Program-made: the position numbers and the translations under genes
The notes under the pieces: model-generated
Told to the model about the DNA's origin: nothing
Databases searched by the model: none
The model's input: the letters and a program-made list of their open reading frames with translations, nothing else
Assembly (NCBI GenBank): GCA_020629715.1
Contig: JAHDCU010000005.1
Location: forward strand, 248,001-312,000
Direction: 5' to 3'
Length of the DNA stretch: 64,000 nt
Origin: Saprospiraceae bacterium
GTDB taxonomy: Bacteria; Bacteroidota; Bacteroidia; Chitinophagales; Saprospiraceae
Part shown: piece after piece, positions 17,313 to 26,509 of the stretch
Numbering within the stretch: the stretch's first letter is position 1
Layout: each line of letters opens with the position of its first letter

Positions 17313-17528
17313 CTACATCTCCGGATCAAAATCGGATGATCGTCCTACATAAAAAAGTATCATCCCTCCAAAAACAAGTACAAGTTTTATAATAAACGCA
17401 AATCCACCACTCCAATCTTCTATTGCGGATAAAAGACTTATACGGAGACCCACAAGTGATAATATGATGGCCAACATACCAGTCATAAAGCATGCAAAAC
17501 CAATAATCGTAATAATACCTTTATTCAT
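17313..17528 (-). CDS. Small two-helix membrane protein of unknown function
   Basis: 71 residues with two hydrophobic stretches (about 4-27 and 42-62) separated by a polar turn (SAIEDWSGG) and ending in the hydrophilic RSSDFDPEM. It resembles no family I know. It converges with blh and is divergent from the ECF sigma gene. The clear membrane topology and clean boundaries favour a real gene over chance. Confidence 0.5.
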   Translation of the reverse strand: MNKGIITIIGFACFMTGMLAIILSLVGLRISLLSAIEDWSGGFAFIIKLVLVFGGMILFYVGRSSDFDPEM

Positions 17529-17612
17529 TATAAATATACTTCAATTGAAAATCAAACATACGAATACATCTTTAGTTCTCATTAGCGACAAGCTATACTC
17601 CTACAAAATGTA

Positions 17613-17620
17613 TAATTTTG
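17613..17620 (+). promoter_or_regulatory. Candidate -7 element for the ECF sigma operon
   Basis: TAATTTTG matches TAnnTTTG 14 bases before the sigma-factor ATG. It implies that the regulatory operon can be read by the housekeeping sigma factor. No convincing -33 element is seen. Confidence 0.3.
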
Positions 17621-17634
17621 AATAGTAATATAAT

Positions 17635-18147
17635 ATGACTCATGATAGCCATAAATATAAAAGTCAATTTCAAGTGATATTCAAAGAGTATTATAATCCA
17701 CTTTGCAATTTTGCTAATTCTATTCTTCGTGATAGTGCATTAGCTGAGGATGCGATTCAGGATGTATTTACGTCATTTTGGCAAAAATCGAAAGTAGATA
17801 CTATTGATAATCCAAAGGCTTTTTTGTTTCAATGTGCAAAGAATAGGGCATTTGAAGTATTACGATCAAAAAAGAAAATGAGCGATTATGCCTTAAAACT
17901 AGAGAGAGAATATACTGATGTCCTAGCCATCGAGGAACTCTCCGAAAGGTATATGCTCAAAGAAAAATTATTTAGAAAAATCGCTGAACTCCCTCCTCAA
18001 TGTCAAAAGATTTTGAAATTAAGTAAGCTTAATGGATTTACATATAAGGAAATAGCAACAGAGCTAGATATTTCTGTTAAAACCGTAGAAAATCAGATCG
18101 GTCGAGGACTCAGATTATTAAGATTAAAAATGGCAACTGCCTTATGA
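17635..18147 (+). CDS. ECF sigma factor, FecI-like
   Basis: 170 residues: region 2 at about 14-80 (YYNPLCNFANSILRDSALAEDAIQDVF, then FLFQCAKNRAFEVLRSKKK; each shown only in part of the conserved block) and region 4 at about 110-165 (LPPQCQKILKLSKLNGFTYKEIA, KTVENQIGRGL). The gene overlaps fecR by four bases (ATGA), and both lie directly before a TonB receptor with a signalling domain. That is the FecI/FecR/FecA surface-signalling arrangement. It should direct polymerase to the receptor operon when ligand binds outside. Confidence 0.9.
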   Translation: MTHDSHKYKSQFQVIFKEYYNPLCNFANSILRDSALAEDAIQDVFTSFWQKSKVDTIDNPKAFLFQCAKNRAFEVLRSKKKMSDYALKLEREYTDVLAIEELSERYMLKEKLFRKIAELPPQCQKILKLSKLNGFTYKEIATELDISVKTVENQIGRGLRLLRLKMATAL

Positions 18148-19094
18148 ATATAGATCGTATAATAGGTCGATTTTTACTTGGTAAGCAAAGCCAAGATGAA
18201 TTAAAAACCTTGGAGCAATGGAAAACTGATGCTCAGGAAAACTTAAAGGAACTGCAAGGTATTCAGCAGTTATGGAGAGACTCTCAAGGTCTTCAGGATT
18301 ATCAAGACTTTAATGTGGATAGTGCATTGGCAAAGCTTGAATCTACATTAAGTAATGATAAGAATGTTCATCATACAGGATCTAAGGTCAAGTCATTATT
18401 ATCTCTTAAGTGGATCTCAGGGATAGCAGCTTCATTTCTTATTTTGTTTCTCGGTTACCAATATATGGTAACTCAACAAACAACCGTAGTCGGTAGTAAT
18501 CGTACTGTACATCTACTAGCAGATGGATCGAGTATAGAAGTGGCAGATGGATCAGATCTTATACTTGCTGATTCAAATGAAAAAGTTTTTAAGCTTAAAG
18601 GAAGTGCCTATTTTGAGATAGAAAAACAAGAAAATACTCAGATAGAAATATTGACAGATTATGGTGAAATCATAGTGGTTGGTACCGCATTCGCGGTTCA
18701 ATCTACAGATGATTATACTACCGTTTCAGTTTCTGAAGGAAAGGTAAATTTTAATATTGCTAATGGTAGTTTCCCGCTCACTGCTGGTATGACGGCAAGT
18801 TTTGATGGTCAATCGATGACAGTACATACGCTCTCTTCTGTTAATTTTAAAAGCCAGGTAACTGGTAAATTGATTTATGATAGTGTTCCACTTTATCAAG
18901 TAGTCAATGATCTCAACAGGCATTTTGGCAATAAAATATTGTTATCAGAAGAGGAGTCAAATTTCGGATGTAAAGTGAGCTCTGTCTTTTCCGACCTAGT
19001 TCTTGCAGATATTTTACAGGAATTAAGCTTAACGATAGGTCTTAAATTTCATAAAGAAGAAAATAAATACGTTATTGATAGCGTATCGTGTTAA
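18144..19094 (+). CDS. FecR-family anti-sigma factor
   Basis: 316 residues. The cytoplasmic N-terminus (1-90) would hold the sigma factor; one transmembrane helix lies near residues 93-112 (WISGIAASFLILFLGYQYM). The periplasmic FecR domain (about 118-220) shows VHLLADGSSIEVADGS, GSAYFEIEK and GTAFAVQS. A DUF4974-type C-terminal domain (about 245-312) includes YDSVPLYQVVNDLNRHFG. It overlaps both the sigma gene (four bases) and the probable GTG start of the TonB receptor, so the three are translationally coupled. Confidence 0.9.
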   Translation: MNIDRIIGRFLLGKQSQDELKTLEQWKTDAQENLKELQGIQQLWRDSQGLQDYQDFNVDSALAKLESTLSNDKNVHHTGSKVKSLLSLKWISGIAASFLILFLGYQYMVTQQTTVVGSNRTVHLLADGSSIEVADGSDLILADSNEKVFKLKGSAYFEIEKQENTQIEILTDYGEIIVVGTAFAVQSTDDYTTVSVSEGKVNFNIANGSFPLTAGMTASFDGQSMTVHTLSSVNFKSQVTGKLIYDSVPLYQVVNDLNRHFGNKILLSEEESNFGCKVSSVFSDLVLADILQELSLTIGLKFHKEENKYVIDSVSC

Positions 19095-21799
19095 AAAATA
19101 AATATTATTGGTTTTATAAAGGCTATTGCCTCAGGGCAATGAGTCTTACTATTCTGACCACTATAAGTTTGGCTCCTCTTATTGGTCAAACCTCTAACCC
19201 GTCCGTTACAATAAAGAAAGCCACCACGATTTCTGTGGATGATGTATTTAAGCTTTTTGCTAATGAACATCAACTGGTATTCAGTTATAGTCCCGATGTG
19301 GTTATGGTCTATGAAACATTTTCGCCGACAAGGAAAAAAACTGATTTAACTTCATTTCTGGAGTGGCTTTCAGTTACCCAAGAAATATCCTACACTACTG
19401 CTTCATATCCTAGAATATTAATATACCGAGAGCAGGATGATGAAACTATTTTTCAAAATAATAGGATCAGGCGTTATGGTTATGTCCAAGATAAGCTGTC
19501 AAAAGAAAAACTCATAGGGGCTATTATTTACGACGAGAATGATAAAATCTTGGGCATCACAGATCGAGGTGGATTTTACAGTTTATCATTAGAAAAAGAT
19601 AAGGCCATCTTCTTTAGTTATGTGGGTTATGAGACGAAGATAATTATACCTAATGGCGAGAATGATCGCCTAGATATCTTTTTAAAAACCAAGAATGAGT
19701 TAGAGACCGTAGTCGTGACAACTTCAAGTCCAAAGGAGATCATAATCGCCGAGGGAGACCAAGGTATTATGGATATTGAGCAGATTCAAAATACCGTGGG
19801 TTTTCTAGGAGAAATCAATGCGATGCAATTGATTCGTAAGCAATCAGGTATACAATCAGGGGCTGAAGGGCAGACAGGTCTGTACATTAGGGGTGGTTCG
19901 CCAGATCAAAACTTATTACTTTATAATGGTATACCGATCTATGAAATGAGTCATGTAGCTGGGGTTTCTTCCATACTTCAGGCGGATGACCTTCAGTCTA
20001 TAGAGCTGTACAAAAATGGAATACCAGCCAGTTATGGTGGTAGATTATCATCCGTACTCAATATTCAAAGCAAAAATGGTAATAAAACTCATTATGAGGC
20101 AAATGCCGGTTTAAGCCTTTCAGCTATCCATGCCCATATAGATGGACCTTTGGTAAAGGATAAAGTGAGTTATAATATCAATGCGAGACAGTCCACTGTC
20201 GGCCTATATTTAGAGCCATTGGCTAACTTATCACTAGACTACGATGATTTAGGGGTTAGTTATTATGATTTTAGTACTCATGTACATGTAGATCTTACTG
20301 CGAATGATCAAATTAGCATTTTTGGATATACGGGTGGTGACAGGATTTCATTCGATACAGCTATCGCTTCACAGAATGGAGATGACCAATTTTTATTTAC
20401 TGATCGTAATAATATTACTTGGAATACTAATTTAGTAGGGGTTTCGTATGAAAGAATTCTATCTGATAAAATTTTAGCGCAGCTGGATTTAGGTAGTTCA
20501 TCATATGCAATATCCTCGAGGGGATCTTATACAAGCGATCTTATCAATAGCTCTCAAATAAAAAGAAGTGAGTTAGAAATTATATCATCAACAGAGATTG
20601 AGGATCAGAACATAAGCCTCATGTTTGACTATTTTTTTCAAGGATTTGATAAAGTAAGTATTGGATACCAATATCAAAGTCATGGTTATCGACCTGCATT
20701 ATTACAGTCCTCATTGATTCGAGATGATGAAATAAGGCAAATACTTGGAGAGCAAGATCCCATCAGTACAAAAGATCAAGCAATCTTTGTAGAGTACAAG
20801 GGTAGAAGTTTTGCCAAATTAAATTGGAATATTGGACTTCGTAAATCTTGGTTCAGTGGGGACAATGTGAGTTATCGTAACTGGGAACCCAGAATTAGTC
20901 TAAAATCCGATGTTACAACAAAAGTGACCTTGAGAGCTAGTTATAATGGAACTGCACAATACGTACATATGTTGACCAACCCAGGTTCTGGTTTTCCAGC
21001 AGATCTGTGGGTGCCTTCTACTGATAAAATACCTGCACAAACCGCTTCTCATTACTCTTTCAATATCGAGCTGAAGGAGGCCTTATTGGATAAAATTACT
21101 CTGGGATACTTTTATAAAGATTACGAAGGCTTGATTGAGTATACAGGTGAAAACGATATTTTTTATTCTATTTTAAATGAAAACGATCCTATCATATTTT
21201 TTGAAAATAAAACAGACTGGCAGTCACGTATCGAATTGGGGAGCGGTACTGCGAGAGGTTTCGAACTAAGCATAGATCATGCTTGGCAAAGATGGAATTT
21301 CAATTGGAATATGACCTTATCCTCATCAAGGCGTATTTTTGAAAATCTTAATAACGGGGAAGAGTTTCCATATCGGTATGATAGACCCGTGGATCATTTT
21401 ATGTCATTAGGGTATAATATAAATAATGATTGGTCGGTACGTGCAGATTTTAGCTATGGTAGTGGAGCTGCATATTCCCTAGCGCTAGAGCAGTTTTTAA
21501 CGCCTGAAGGGGATACCATTCTCGTGAGTGATGGACGTAATCGTCAGCGCTTACCGGCATTTCATCATCTTGATGTATATGTCAGCTATTCAAAGCTAAG
21601 ACCTAAGGGTACTTTAAGCTTACAGCTTGGTGTCTATAATGTATATAATAGACTAAATCCTTTCTATGTCTATCAGTATAATGATCCTGTGAGAGAACAA
21701 ATAAGATTACGACAAGTAAGTTTATTTCCATTATTACCAAGTATTAATGTCAATTGGAAATTTAAACCACAGAAATATAGGGTCGATCTTAACGATTAA
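19088..21799 (+). CDS. TonB-dependent receptor with signalling (STN) and carboxypeptidase-like N-terminal domains
   Basis: 903 residues from GTG 19088; ATG 19139 (MSLTILTTISLAPLIGQTS) gives a standard signal peptide and may be the true start. Domains: secretin/TonB short N-terminal domain about 36-115 (VDDVFKLFANEHQLVFSYS), carboxypeptidase-D-like domain about 128-205, plug about 225-335 (LIRKQSGIQSGAEGQTGLYI, then GGSPDQNLLLYNG), then a 22-strand-type barrel. It imports a ligand across the outer membrane using TonB energy. The STN domain and upstream sigma/FecR genes indicate signalling. No SusD gene follows; a DUF4249 protein does, so a non-glycan substrate is plausible. The ligand is unknown. 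Confidence 0.93.
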   Translation: MLKNKYYWFYKGYCLRAMSLTILTTISLAPLIGQTSNPSVTIKKATTISVDDVFKLFANEHQLVFSYSPDVVMVYETFSPTRKKTDLTSFLEWLSVTQEISYTTASYPRILIYREQDDETIFQNNRIRRYGYVQDKLSKEKLIGAIIYDENDKILGITDRGGFYSLSLEKDKAIFFSYVGYETKIIIPNGENDRLDIFLKTKNELETVVVTTSSPKEIIIAEGDQGIMDIEQIQNTVGFLGEINAMQLIRKQSGIQSGAEGQTGLYIRGGSPDQNLLLYNGIPIYEMSHVAGVSSILQADDLQSIELYKNGIPASYGGRLSSVLNIQSKNGNKTHYEANAGLSLSAIHAHIDGPLVKDKVSYNINARQSTVGLYLEPLANLSLDYDDLGVSYYDFSTHVHVDLTANDQISIFGYTGGDRISFDTAIASQNGDDQFLFTDRNNITWNTNLVGVSYERILSDKILAQLDLGSSSYAISSRGSYTSDLINSSQIKRSELEIISSTEIEDQNISLMFDYFFQGFDKVSIGYQYQSHGYRPALLQSSLIRDDEIRQILGEQDPISTKDQAIFVEYKGRSFAKLNWNIGLRKSWFSGDNVSYRNWEPRISLKSDVTTKVTLRASYNGTAQYVHMLTNPGSGFPADLWVPSTDKIPAQTASHYSFNIELKEALLDKITLGYFYKDYEGLIEYTGENDIFYSILNENDPIIFFENKTDWQSRIELGSGTARGFELSIDHAWQRWNFNWNMTLSSSRRIFENLNNGEEFPYRYDRPVDHFMSLGYNINNDWSVRADFSYGSGAAYSLALEQFLTPEGDTILVSDGRNRQRLPAFHHLDVYVSYSKLRPKGTLSLQLGVYNVYNRLNPFYVYQYNDPVREQIRLRQVSLFPLLPSINVNWKFKPQKYRVDLND

Positions 21800-21848
21800 T
21801 ATTTTCTTTAAATTTTGTCTTCATGCAGTTAAAACCTTATTTTTAAAT

Positions 21849-22775
21849 GTGAACTTACACGTAAAATATACCGTAGTTATTTTATCACTTGCGTTAATCA
21901 GCGCCTGTTCTAAAGATATAGACGTAGAATTAACTGATTTTGAATCCAGATTAGTTGTAAACTCGATGTTTACGCCTGACTCTATTTTTACAATTAATGT
22001 AAGTAAAACCGGAAATTTAGCTGACCCATCGGACAATGTAGAGTTCATTGATTATGCCAAGGTTTTATTATATAGTGATTCTTCTGGAGAAAGCAGAATA
22101 CTGACCTCCATAGGAGACGGTAACTATATTGCTAGTACCTTATATCCAGAAGTCAATGTTTTATATTCTGTTGAAGTAGAAGTTGCAGGATTTAAAACCG
22201 TTACGGCTCATGGGAAGATTCCAAATCCAGTAGTTATTTCCAGTGTTGATACCGCTATGATTTTTGAATCAAGAGGAGAGGCACTACAAGTAGATTTTGA
22301 TATAGAATCTACCAATGAGAGCGATGATACTGAATATTATATATGGGATATCTTCGATGCTAATACGGTAAAAGGTAACAATCCAAACCCATTTGCTCAA
22401 GATGCTTGGATCGAAAATGCTTGGTTAAATACGACATTTTCTGATACTGATTTTATTTCTGATAGTGATCAGTTGCAATCTAAAATTTACTATCAAAATG
22501 ACAAAGGTGGTGATGTGATACAAGGTAGTGTACTTTCTTTTGAACAAGATATATTTAACTCTTCGGCAGATAGTTCTGATCAAGATAGCGTAAGACTAAT
22601 GCTTCGTCTTCTTACGGTAAGCCCCGAATTGTATGAATATAGTAAATCGATAGAGCTTTATAACATCAATCGTAATATCGGATCGAATCAATCGACGCCT
22701 CTAGAGATATATAGTAATGTAGAAAATGGTCTAGGGATATTTGGAGGTTATAATCAGACCTTGAAAGAGTTGTAA
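21849..22775 (+). CDS. DUF4249 lipoprotein partner of the TonB receptor
   Basis: The frame is open from ATG 21747, inside the receptor gene, but GTG 21849 gives MNLHVKYTVVILSLALISAC, a textbook lipoprotein signal ending in a lipobox Cys, so I prefer that start (308 residues). The mature protein has the DUF4249 pattern: an early two-strand region (DFESRLVVNSMFTPDS, VNVSKTG-like), then DYAKVLLYSD and VLYSVEVEVAGFKTVTA. DUF4249 proteins almost always sit beside TonB receptors in Bacteroidota and probably form a surface-exposed accessory. The stop overlaps the start of the next gene (TAATG). Confidence 0.8.
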   Translation: MNLHVKYTVVILSLALISACSKDIDVELTDFESRLVVNSMFTPDSIFTINVSKTGNLADPSDNVEFIDYAKVLLYSDSSGESRILTSIGDGNYIASTLYPEVNVLYSVEVEVAGFKTVTAHGKIPNPVVISSVDTAMIFESRGEALQVDFDIESTNESDDTEYYIWDIFDANTVKGNNPNPFAQDAWIENAWLNTTFSDTDFISDSDQLQSKIYYQNDKGGDVIQGSVLSFEQDIFNSSADSSDQDSVRLMLRLLTVSPELYEYSKSIELYNINRNIGSNQSTPLEIYSNVENGLGIFGGYNQTLKEL

Positions 22776-23206
22776 TGTTCGTTAGCCCTATTGAATTTGG
22801 ATCACCACTTTATGACCAATCTGTAAGTATACGCAATGAAATTTTGCGGAAGCCATTGGGGTTGGTTTTCCAGCCAACAGATTTATCACAAGAATTTGAT
22901 TCTTATCACTTAGCCATATTTGATAGTTCTTACCATATGCTGGGCTCGCTTATTCTTAAGCCTATAAGTCAAGATGTCCTTAAGATGCGTCAAGTCGCTA
23001 TCATCCATCAGATGCAAGGTAAGGGAGTAGGGTCTAGGCTTGTCTCGTATGCTGAGCAGTTTGGTAAAAAAAGATCATTCCAATGGATAGAATTACATGC
23101 TCGAAAGAAGGCCTTAAATTTCTATACCAAACATAATTATGATGTAGAGGGCTCAGTTTTTAAAGAAGTCGGACTGGATCATTATAAAATGACAAAAGCA
23201 TTATAA
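22775..23206 (+). CDS. GNAT-family N-acetyltransferase
   Basis: 143 residues. The acetyl-CoA-binding motif A is MRQVAIIHQMQGKGVGSRLV (about 70-89), with QGKGVG as the pyrophosphate loop, followed by ELHARKKALNFYTKHNYDVEG, the usual motif B. The substrate is unknown; this subgroup resembles the ElaA/YjdJ-type small acetyltransferases. It starts on the last base of the DUF4249 stop codon and so belongs to the receptor operon by position. It converges with the UbiA-like gene, seven bases apart. Confidence 0.82.
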   Translation: MFVSPIEFGSPLYDQSVSIRNEILRKPLGLVFQPTDLSQEFDSYHLAIFDSSYHMLGSLILKPISQDVLKMRQVAIIHQMQGKGVGSRLVSYAEQFGKKRSFQWIELHARKKALNFYTKHNYDVEGSVFKEVGLDHYKMTKAL

Positions 23207-23213
23207 GGCACTG

Positions 23214-24065
23214 TTATAGCATTTTGCTTAAGATCAAAATCAATAATGGTAGTATCATAATACCATCTAAAAGACCTGTATAAAAATAGTCATGACTAGA
23301 TTTTGAAAGTCTAGAGATGATAATTGCTGCTACAATATAGCTCATCACCAATGGAACAAAATAAAAAGCACTAATAATATAATAGAGCTTTAATAGTAGT
23401 AGGCCTAATGCACAAGTGATGAGTATTCCAAGGGCAATATTGATAAGATTATTGGATTCTATTATACCTGCAAAAGTTTTTATTTCATTCGCTCGATCAA
23501 TATCTGTATCCCGTAGATCGAATGGAAGCGTAATCGCAAATATGAATAAAAACCTTTCTATAGATAGGAATAGTAACTCATCGATGGGAAGAAAGGATGA
23601 TAAAGGAATGCTAATCGTAAGAATACTCCAGGTAATGGCGATCAAAAAAATCTTCACATACGGTAGATCTCTGACTCTTTTTTGATTGGGCAAAACGGGT
23701 ACAACATACAGAAGACCGAATAAAATGGGGATAGATAATAGAGATAGCTGATGGATGCTTAAGCGAGATGCGTATAATATAGATAACAAAGTTGCAACAG
23801 AAGTATAAAGAAATATATGAAATCGAAATTGCTTTATAATTTCAAATCTATACTGTAAATCACTACTATCCTTTACTTTTTGTATACCTACCAGACGATG
23901 AATGCCATACAAGGCAACAGTACTTGAAAATAAAAAGCATACATAATCAAGATCAAGTTGAGTAGTAGTAGCCCAATAAGAAAATGCGCATATACAGGCT
24001 GCACATAAACCAATATGCAGGTTGCTATATAGATAAAAGTTGATAAGATGTTTAACGATATTCAA
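23214..24065 (-). CDS. UbiA-like membrane protein with only one Asp-rich motif
   Basis: 283 residues, about eight or nine transmembrane segments. PFDLRDTDIDRANEIKTFAG (181-200) matches the second Asp-rich motif of UbiA prenyltransferases (DxxxD...G.KT). The first motif, expected around residues 51-65 as NDxxDxxxD, reads VALYGIHRLVGIQK and lacks the aspartates. It may be a relative that has lost or altered the prenyl-diphosphate site. It lies 24 bases after the M42 peptidase gene on the same strand, last of a pyrE-M42-UbiA-like operon. Confidence 0.55.
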   Translation of the reverse strand: MNIVKHLINFYLYSNLHIGLCAACICAFSYWATTTQLDLDYVCFLFSSTVALYGIHRLVGIQKVKDSSDLQYRFEIIKQFRFHIFLYTSVATLLSILYASRLSIHQLSLLSIPILFGLLYVVPVLPNQKRVRDLPYVKIFLIAITWSILTISIPLSSFLPIDELLFLSIERFLFIFAITLPFDLRDTDIDRANEIKTFAGIIESNNLINIALGILITCALGLLLLKLYYIISAFYFVPLVMSYIVAAIIISRLSKSSHDYFYTGLLDGIMILPLLILILSKML

Positions 24066-24089
24066 TTAGAACTTAGCTTTATTAAACCA

Positions 24090-25169
24090 TTAAAAGTATT
24101 TAAAGCTCTGATTGTTCTTGATCGTTAAAAGTGACTCATACATAAGTTTGATTACATTTTCAACATCATCTTTATGTGCCATTTCCACAGTAGTATGCAT
24201 ATATCGAAGTGGTAGAGAAATAAGTACAGACGGTACACCACCATTGCTGTATGCAAATGCATCAGTATCTGTACCCGTACTTCTTGATGAAGCAGATCGC
24301 TGGAAAGGAATTTTATTTTTTTCAGCAACATCTATCACCTGCTGCAGCAACTTATTGTGAACTGCCGGTGCATAAGTAAGACTTGGTCCTTGACCAGATT
24401 TAGTATCACCTTGTATTTTGGCATTCACCAATGGAGTCCCAGTATCATGGCAAACGTCAGTAATAATAGCTACATTAGGTTTGATCGTATCAGCAATCAT
24501 TTCTGCACCTCTCAGCCCAATTTCTTCTTGTACTGCATTTACTATATACAAAGAATAGGGTAGTTTCTTTTTATTTTTCTTGAGTAATCGAGCTACCTCA
24601 GCTATGCAAAATCCGCCCATTCTATTATCTAAAGCTCTACCTACATAGTATTTATCATTGAGGATAGATAACTCATCTTCGTATGTGATGACGCATCCTA
24701 CATGAACACCCATCGCAAGTACTTCATCCTTATCTTTGGCACCAACGTCAATGAATATGTTATTGACGGTAGGCGCAAGATTAGCGTCTTTTCCTTTTCG
24801 GGTATGTATCGCTGGCCAACCGAATACTCCTTTAACGATACCTTTGGAAGTATGGATATTGACCTTTTTACTTGGAGCAATGGTATGATCAGAGCCACCA
24901 TTTCTGATAACTTGTAAGAAACCGTCATCTGAGATATAATTTACAAACCAAGAAATCTCATCGGCATGTCCTTCGATCACGACTTTGTACTTTTTACCCG
25001 GGTTTATGATCGCATAAGCTGTTCCGTAGTTGTCAAGGTGAGTCTCATCAACGTATGGTTTTATATAATCAATCCATAGTTTTTGACCTTCTGCCTCGAA
25101 ACCTGTGGGTGAAGCATTGTTAAGGTATTTAAAAAGAAATTTCTCAGCACTTTTATTTATAATCGGCAT
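24090..25169 (-). CDS. M42-family aminopeptidase (glutamyl/endoglucanase-M type)
   Basis: 359 residues with M42 landmarks: IEGHADEISWFV (first zinc His/Asp), VGRALDNRMGG (bridging Asp), NAVQEEIGLRGA (catalytic Glu and ligand Glu), ITDVCHDTGTP and a C-terminal PLRYMHTTVEM carrying the last His. These dinuclear metalloaminopeptidases form cytoplasmic dodecamers that trim peptides from protein breakdown. All expected ligands appear intact. It is 16 bases downstream of pyrE in the same operon, a linkage with no obvious metabolic logic. Confidence 0.92.
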   Translation of the reverse strand: MPIINKSAEKFLFKYLNNASPTGFEAEGQKLWIDYIKPYVDETHLDNYGTAYAIINPGKKYKVVIEGHADEISWFVNYISDDGFLQVIRNGGSDHTIAPSKKVNIHTSKGIVKGVFGWPAIHTRKGKDANLAPTVNNIFIDVGAKDKDEVLAMGVHVGCVITYEDELSILNDKYYVGRALDNRMGGFCIAEVARLLKKNKKKLPYSLYIVNAVQEEIGLRGAEMIADTIKPNVAIITDVCHDTGTPLVNAKIQGDTKSGQGPSLTYAPAVHNKLLQQVIDVAEKNKIPFQRSASSRSTGTDTDAFAYSNGGVPSVLISLPLRYMHTTVEMAHKDDVENVIKLMYESLLTIKNNQSFKYF

Positions 25170-25185
25170 AATAAAAATAGTTATT

Positions 25186-25830
25186 CTAATTCAATGATGA
25201 GTATTGCTCAGACCATGCTACTGGATCGCGATTCCAAGATTGTAATAATTCTAAATCCGCTGCACTAATCAATTGTTCTTTTTGCGCAACTTCTATAAGA
25301 GTAGAATAGTCTGTAATTGTTTTAAAAGGAATACTTGCTTTGGTAAAGTTTTGCAAAGCTTCATCAAAACCATATGTGAATATGGCCAATGTGCCCACAA
25401 CCTCATGTCCCGCTTCTGCCAAGGCATCTATAGCTGATATACAACTGCCACCAGTAGAAATTAGATCTTCTACCATGAGTACTTTTTGTCCGGGTTGAAT
25501 TTCTCCCTCTATTTGATTTTGTCGACCATGGCCTTTTGGCTTTGACCTTACGTAAGCAAAGGGTTTATGCATGTAATCCGCTAGTAAAGCCCCATGCGCA
25601 ATGCCAGCAGTTGCAACGCCTGCTATCATATCAAATGGTCCAAAACCTTGACTTAATTGAGCTAATGCTTCTTTGATAAGGTCCCTTACTTCTATGTGAC
25701 TGAGACTGATGCGATTATCACAATATATAGGAGACTTTCTACCTGATGCCCAAGTGAATGGGCTTTGAGGACTTAGCTTTATTGCTTTTATTTGCAGCAA
25801 TTTTGATGCAAGTTCAATATTATAATTCAT
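25186..25830 (-). CDS. pyrE: Orotate phosphoribosyltransferase
   Basis: 214 residues from ATG 25830 (MNYNIELASKLLQIKAIKLS). The frame extends to 25941, but that part overlaps the divergent Nudix gene and is not conserved. The PRPP-binding motif VLMVEDLISTGGSC and the substrate region FTWASGRKSPIYCDNR are typical. It makes OMP from orotate and PRPP, the fifth step of pyrimidine synthesis. It is first in an operon with the M42 peptidase and the UbiA-like gene. Confidence 0.95.
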   Translation of the reverse strand: MNYNIELASKLLQIKAIKLSPQSPFTWASGRKSPIYCDNRISLSHIEVRDLIKEALAQLSQGFGPFDMIAGVATAGIAHGALLADYMHKPFAYVRSKPKGHGRQNQIEGEIQPGQKVLMVEDLISTGGSCISAIDALAEAGHEVVGTLAIFTYGFDEALQNFTKASIPFKTITDYSTLIEVAQKEQLISAADLELLQSWNRDPVAWSEQYSSLN

Positions 25831-25858
25831 AGTCTTAAGCAAGAATTTTAACCGACAG

Positions 25859-25866
25859 CAAATGTA
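25859..25866 (-). promoter_or_regulatory. Candidate -7 element for pyrE
   Basis: On the minus strand this reads TACATTTG, matching TAnnTTTG, 28 bases before the pyrE ATG. It overlaps the ATG of the divergent Nudix gene (25862), so the two genes share a very short control region. Confidence 0.3.
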
Positions 25867-26509
25867 CAAATTATACATTAATGAAAAGCCGCTATTCTTA
25901 TGTTCTACCGATGAGTTGCAGAATATCGAAAAGCTGTACATAGGTCAAAAGATATTAAGCTCTAGGTACAACGGGAAAACAAAATCAATCCTTCATCATG
26001 TCGATATGATGGAAAAAGGACAAGTTCATGATGCAGTAGTTATTTTTCATCATGACTTGGGATATCTCAAAAATGAGTTGAAATCACTTTTTAAGACTGT
26101 AAAAGCTGGCGGTGGAGTTGTGAAAAACCCACAAGGACAGATTCTACTCATCTACAGAAGGGGATCATGGGATCTACCTAAAGGCAAAATGGATAAGGGT
26201 GAAACCAAAAAAGAAGCCGCAGTAAGAGAGGTCAAAGAAGAATGTGGTCTCAAGCATATTATTCTTGGAGATAAAATTATTACTACTAAACATAGCTATG
26301 TAACCTTTAATCATGGAAAGAGAGCCATCAAAAAAACACATTGGTATGCAATGGAAACCAATGAGTTCGATTTGATTCCGCAATTAGAGGAAGATATCGA
26401 ACAGGCTGTATGGGTAGATATGAATAGATGGAGAGAGTATCAACCTATGTATAAAACTATAGAAGAGGTACTATCTAATTATGAATCGAATCATGCAGAC
26501 CAAAAATAA
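25862..26509 (+). CDS. Nudix hydrolase
   Basis: 215 residues. The Nudix box occupies residues 108-130 and fits GX5EX7REUXEEXGU exactly (Gly108, Glu114, Arg122, Glu123, Glu126, Glu127, Gly129). The N-terminal 80 residues are extra to the minimal Nudix fold and include a conserved-looking substrate-recognition region seen in several Bacteroidota Nudix proteins. The reaction is hydrolysis of a nucleoside diphosphate linked to another moiety; the substrate is unknown. It is divergent from pyrE with 31 bases between their starts, and its end overlaps the convergent acetyltransferase by 19 bases. Confidence 0.9.
   Translation: MYKLYINEKPLFLCSTDELQNIEKLYIGQKILSSRYNGKTKSILHHVDMMEKGQVHDAVVIFHHDLGYLKNELKSLFKTVKAGGGVVKNPQGQILLIYRRGSWDLPKGKMDKGETKKEAAVREVKEECGLKHIILGDKIITTKHSYVTFNHGKRAIKKTHWYAMETNEFDLIPQLEEDIEQAVWVDMNRWREYQPMYKTIEEVLSNYESNHADQK

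Noticed and set aside
25831-25941. N-terminal extension of pyrE
   Set aside because: The 37 extra residues lie mostly inside the divergent Nudix gene and are absent from PyrE proteins in general.
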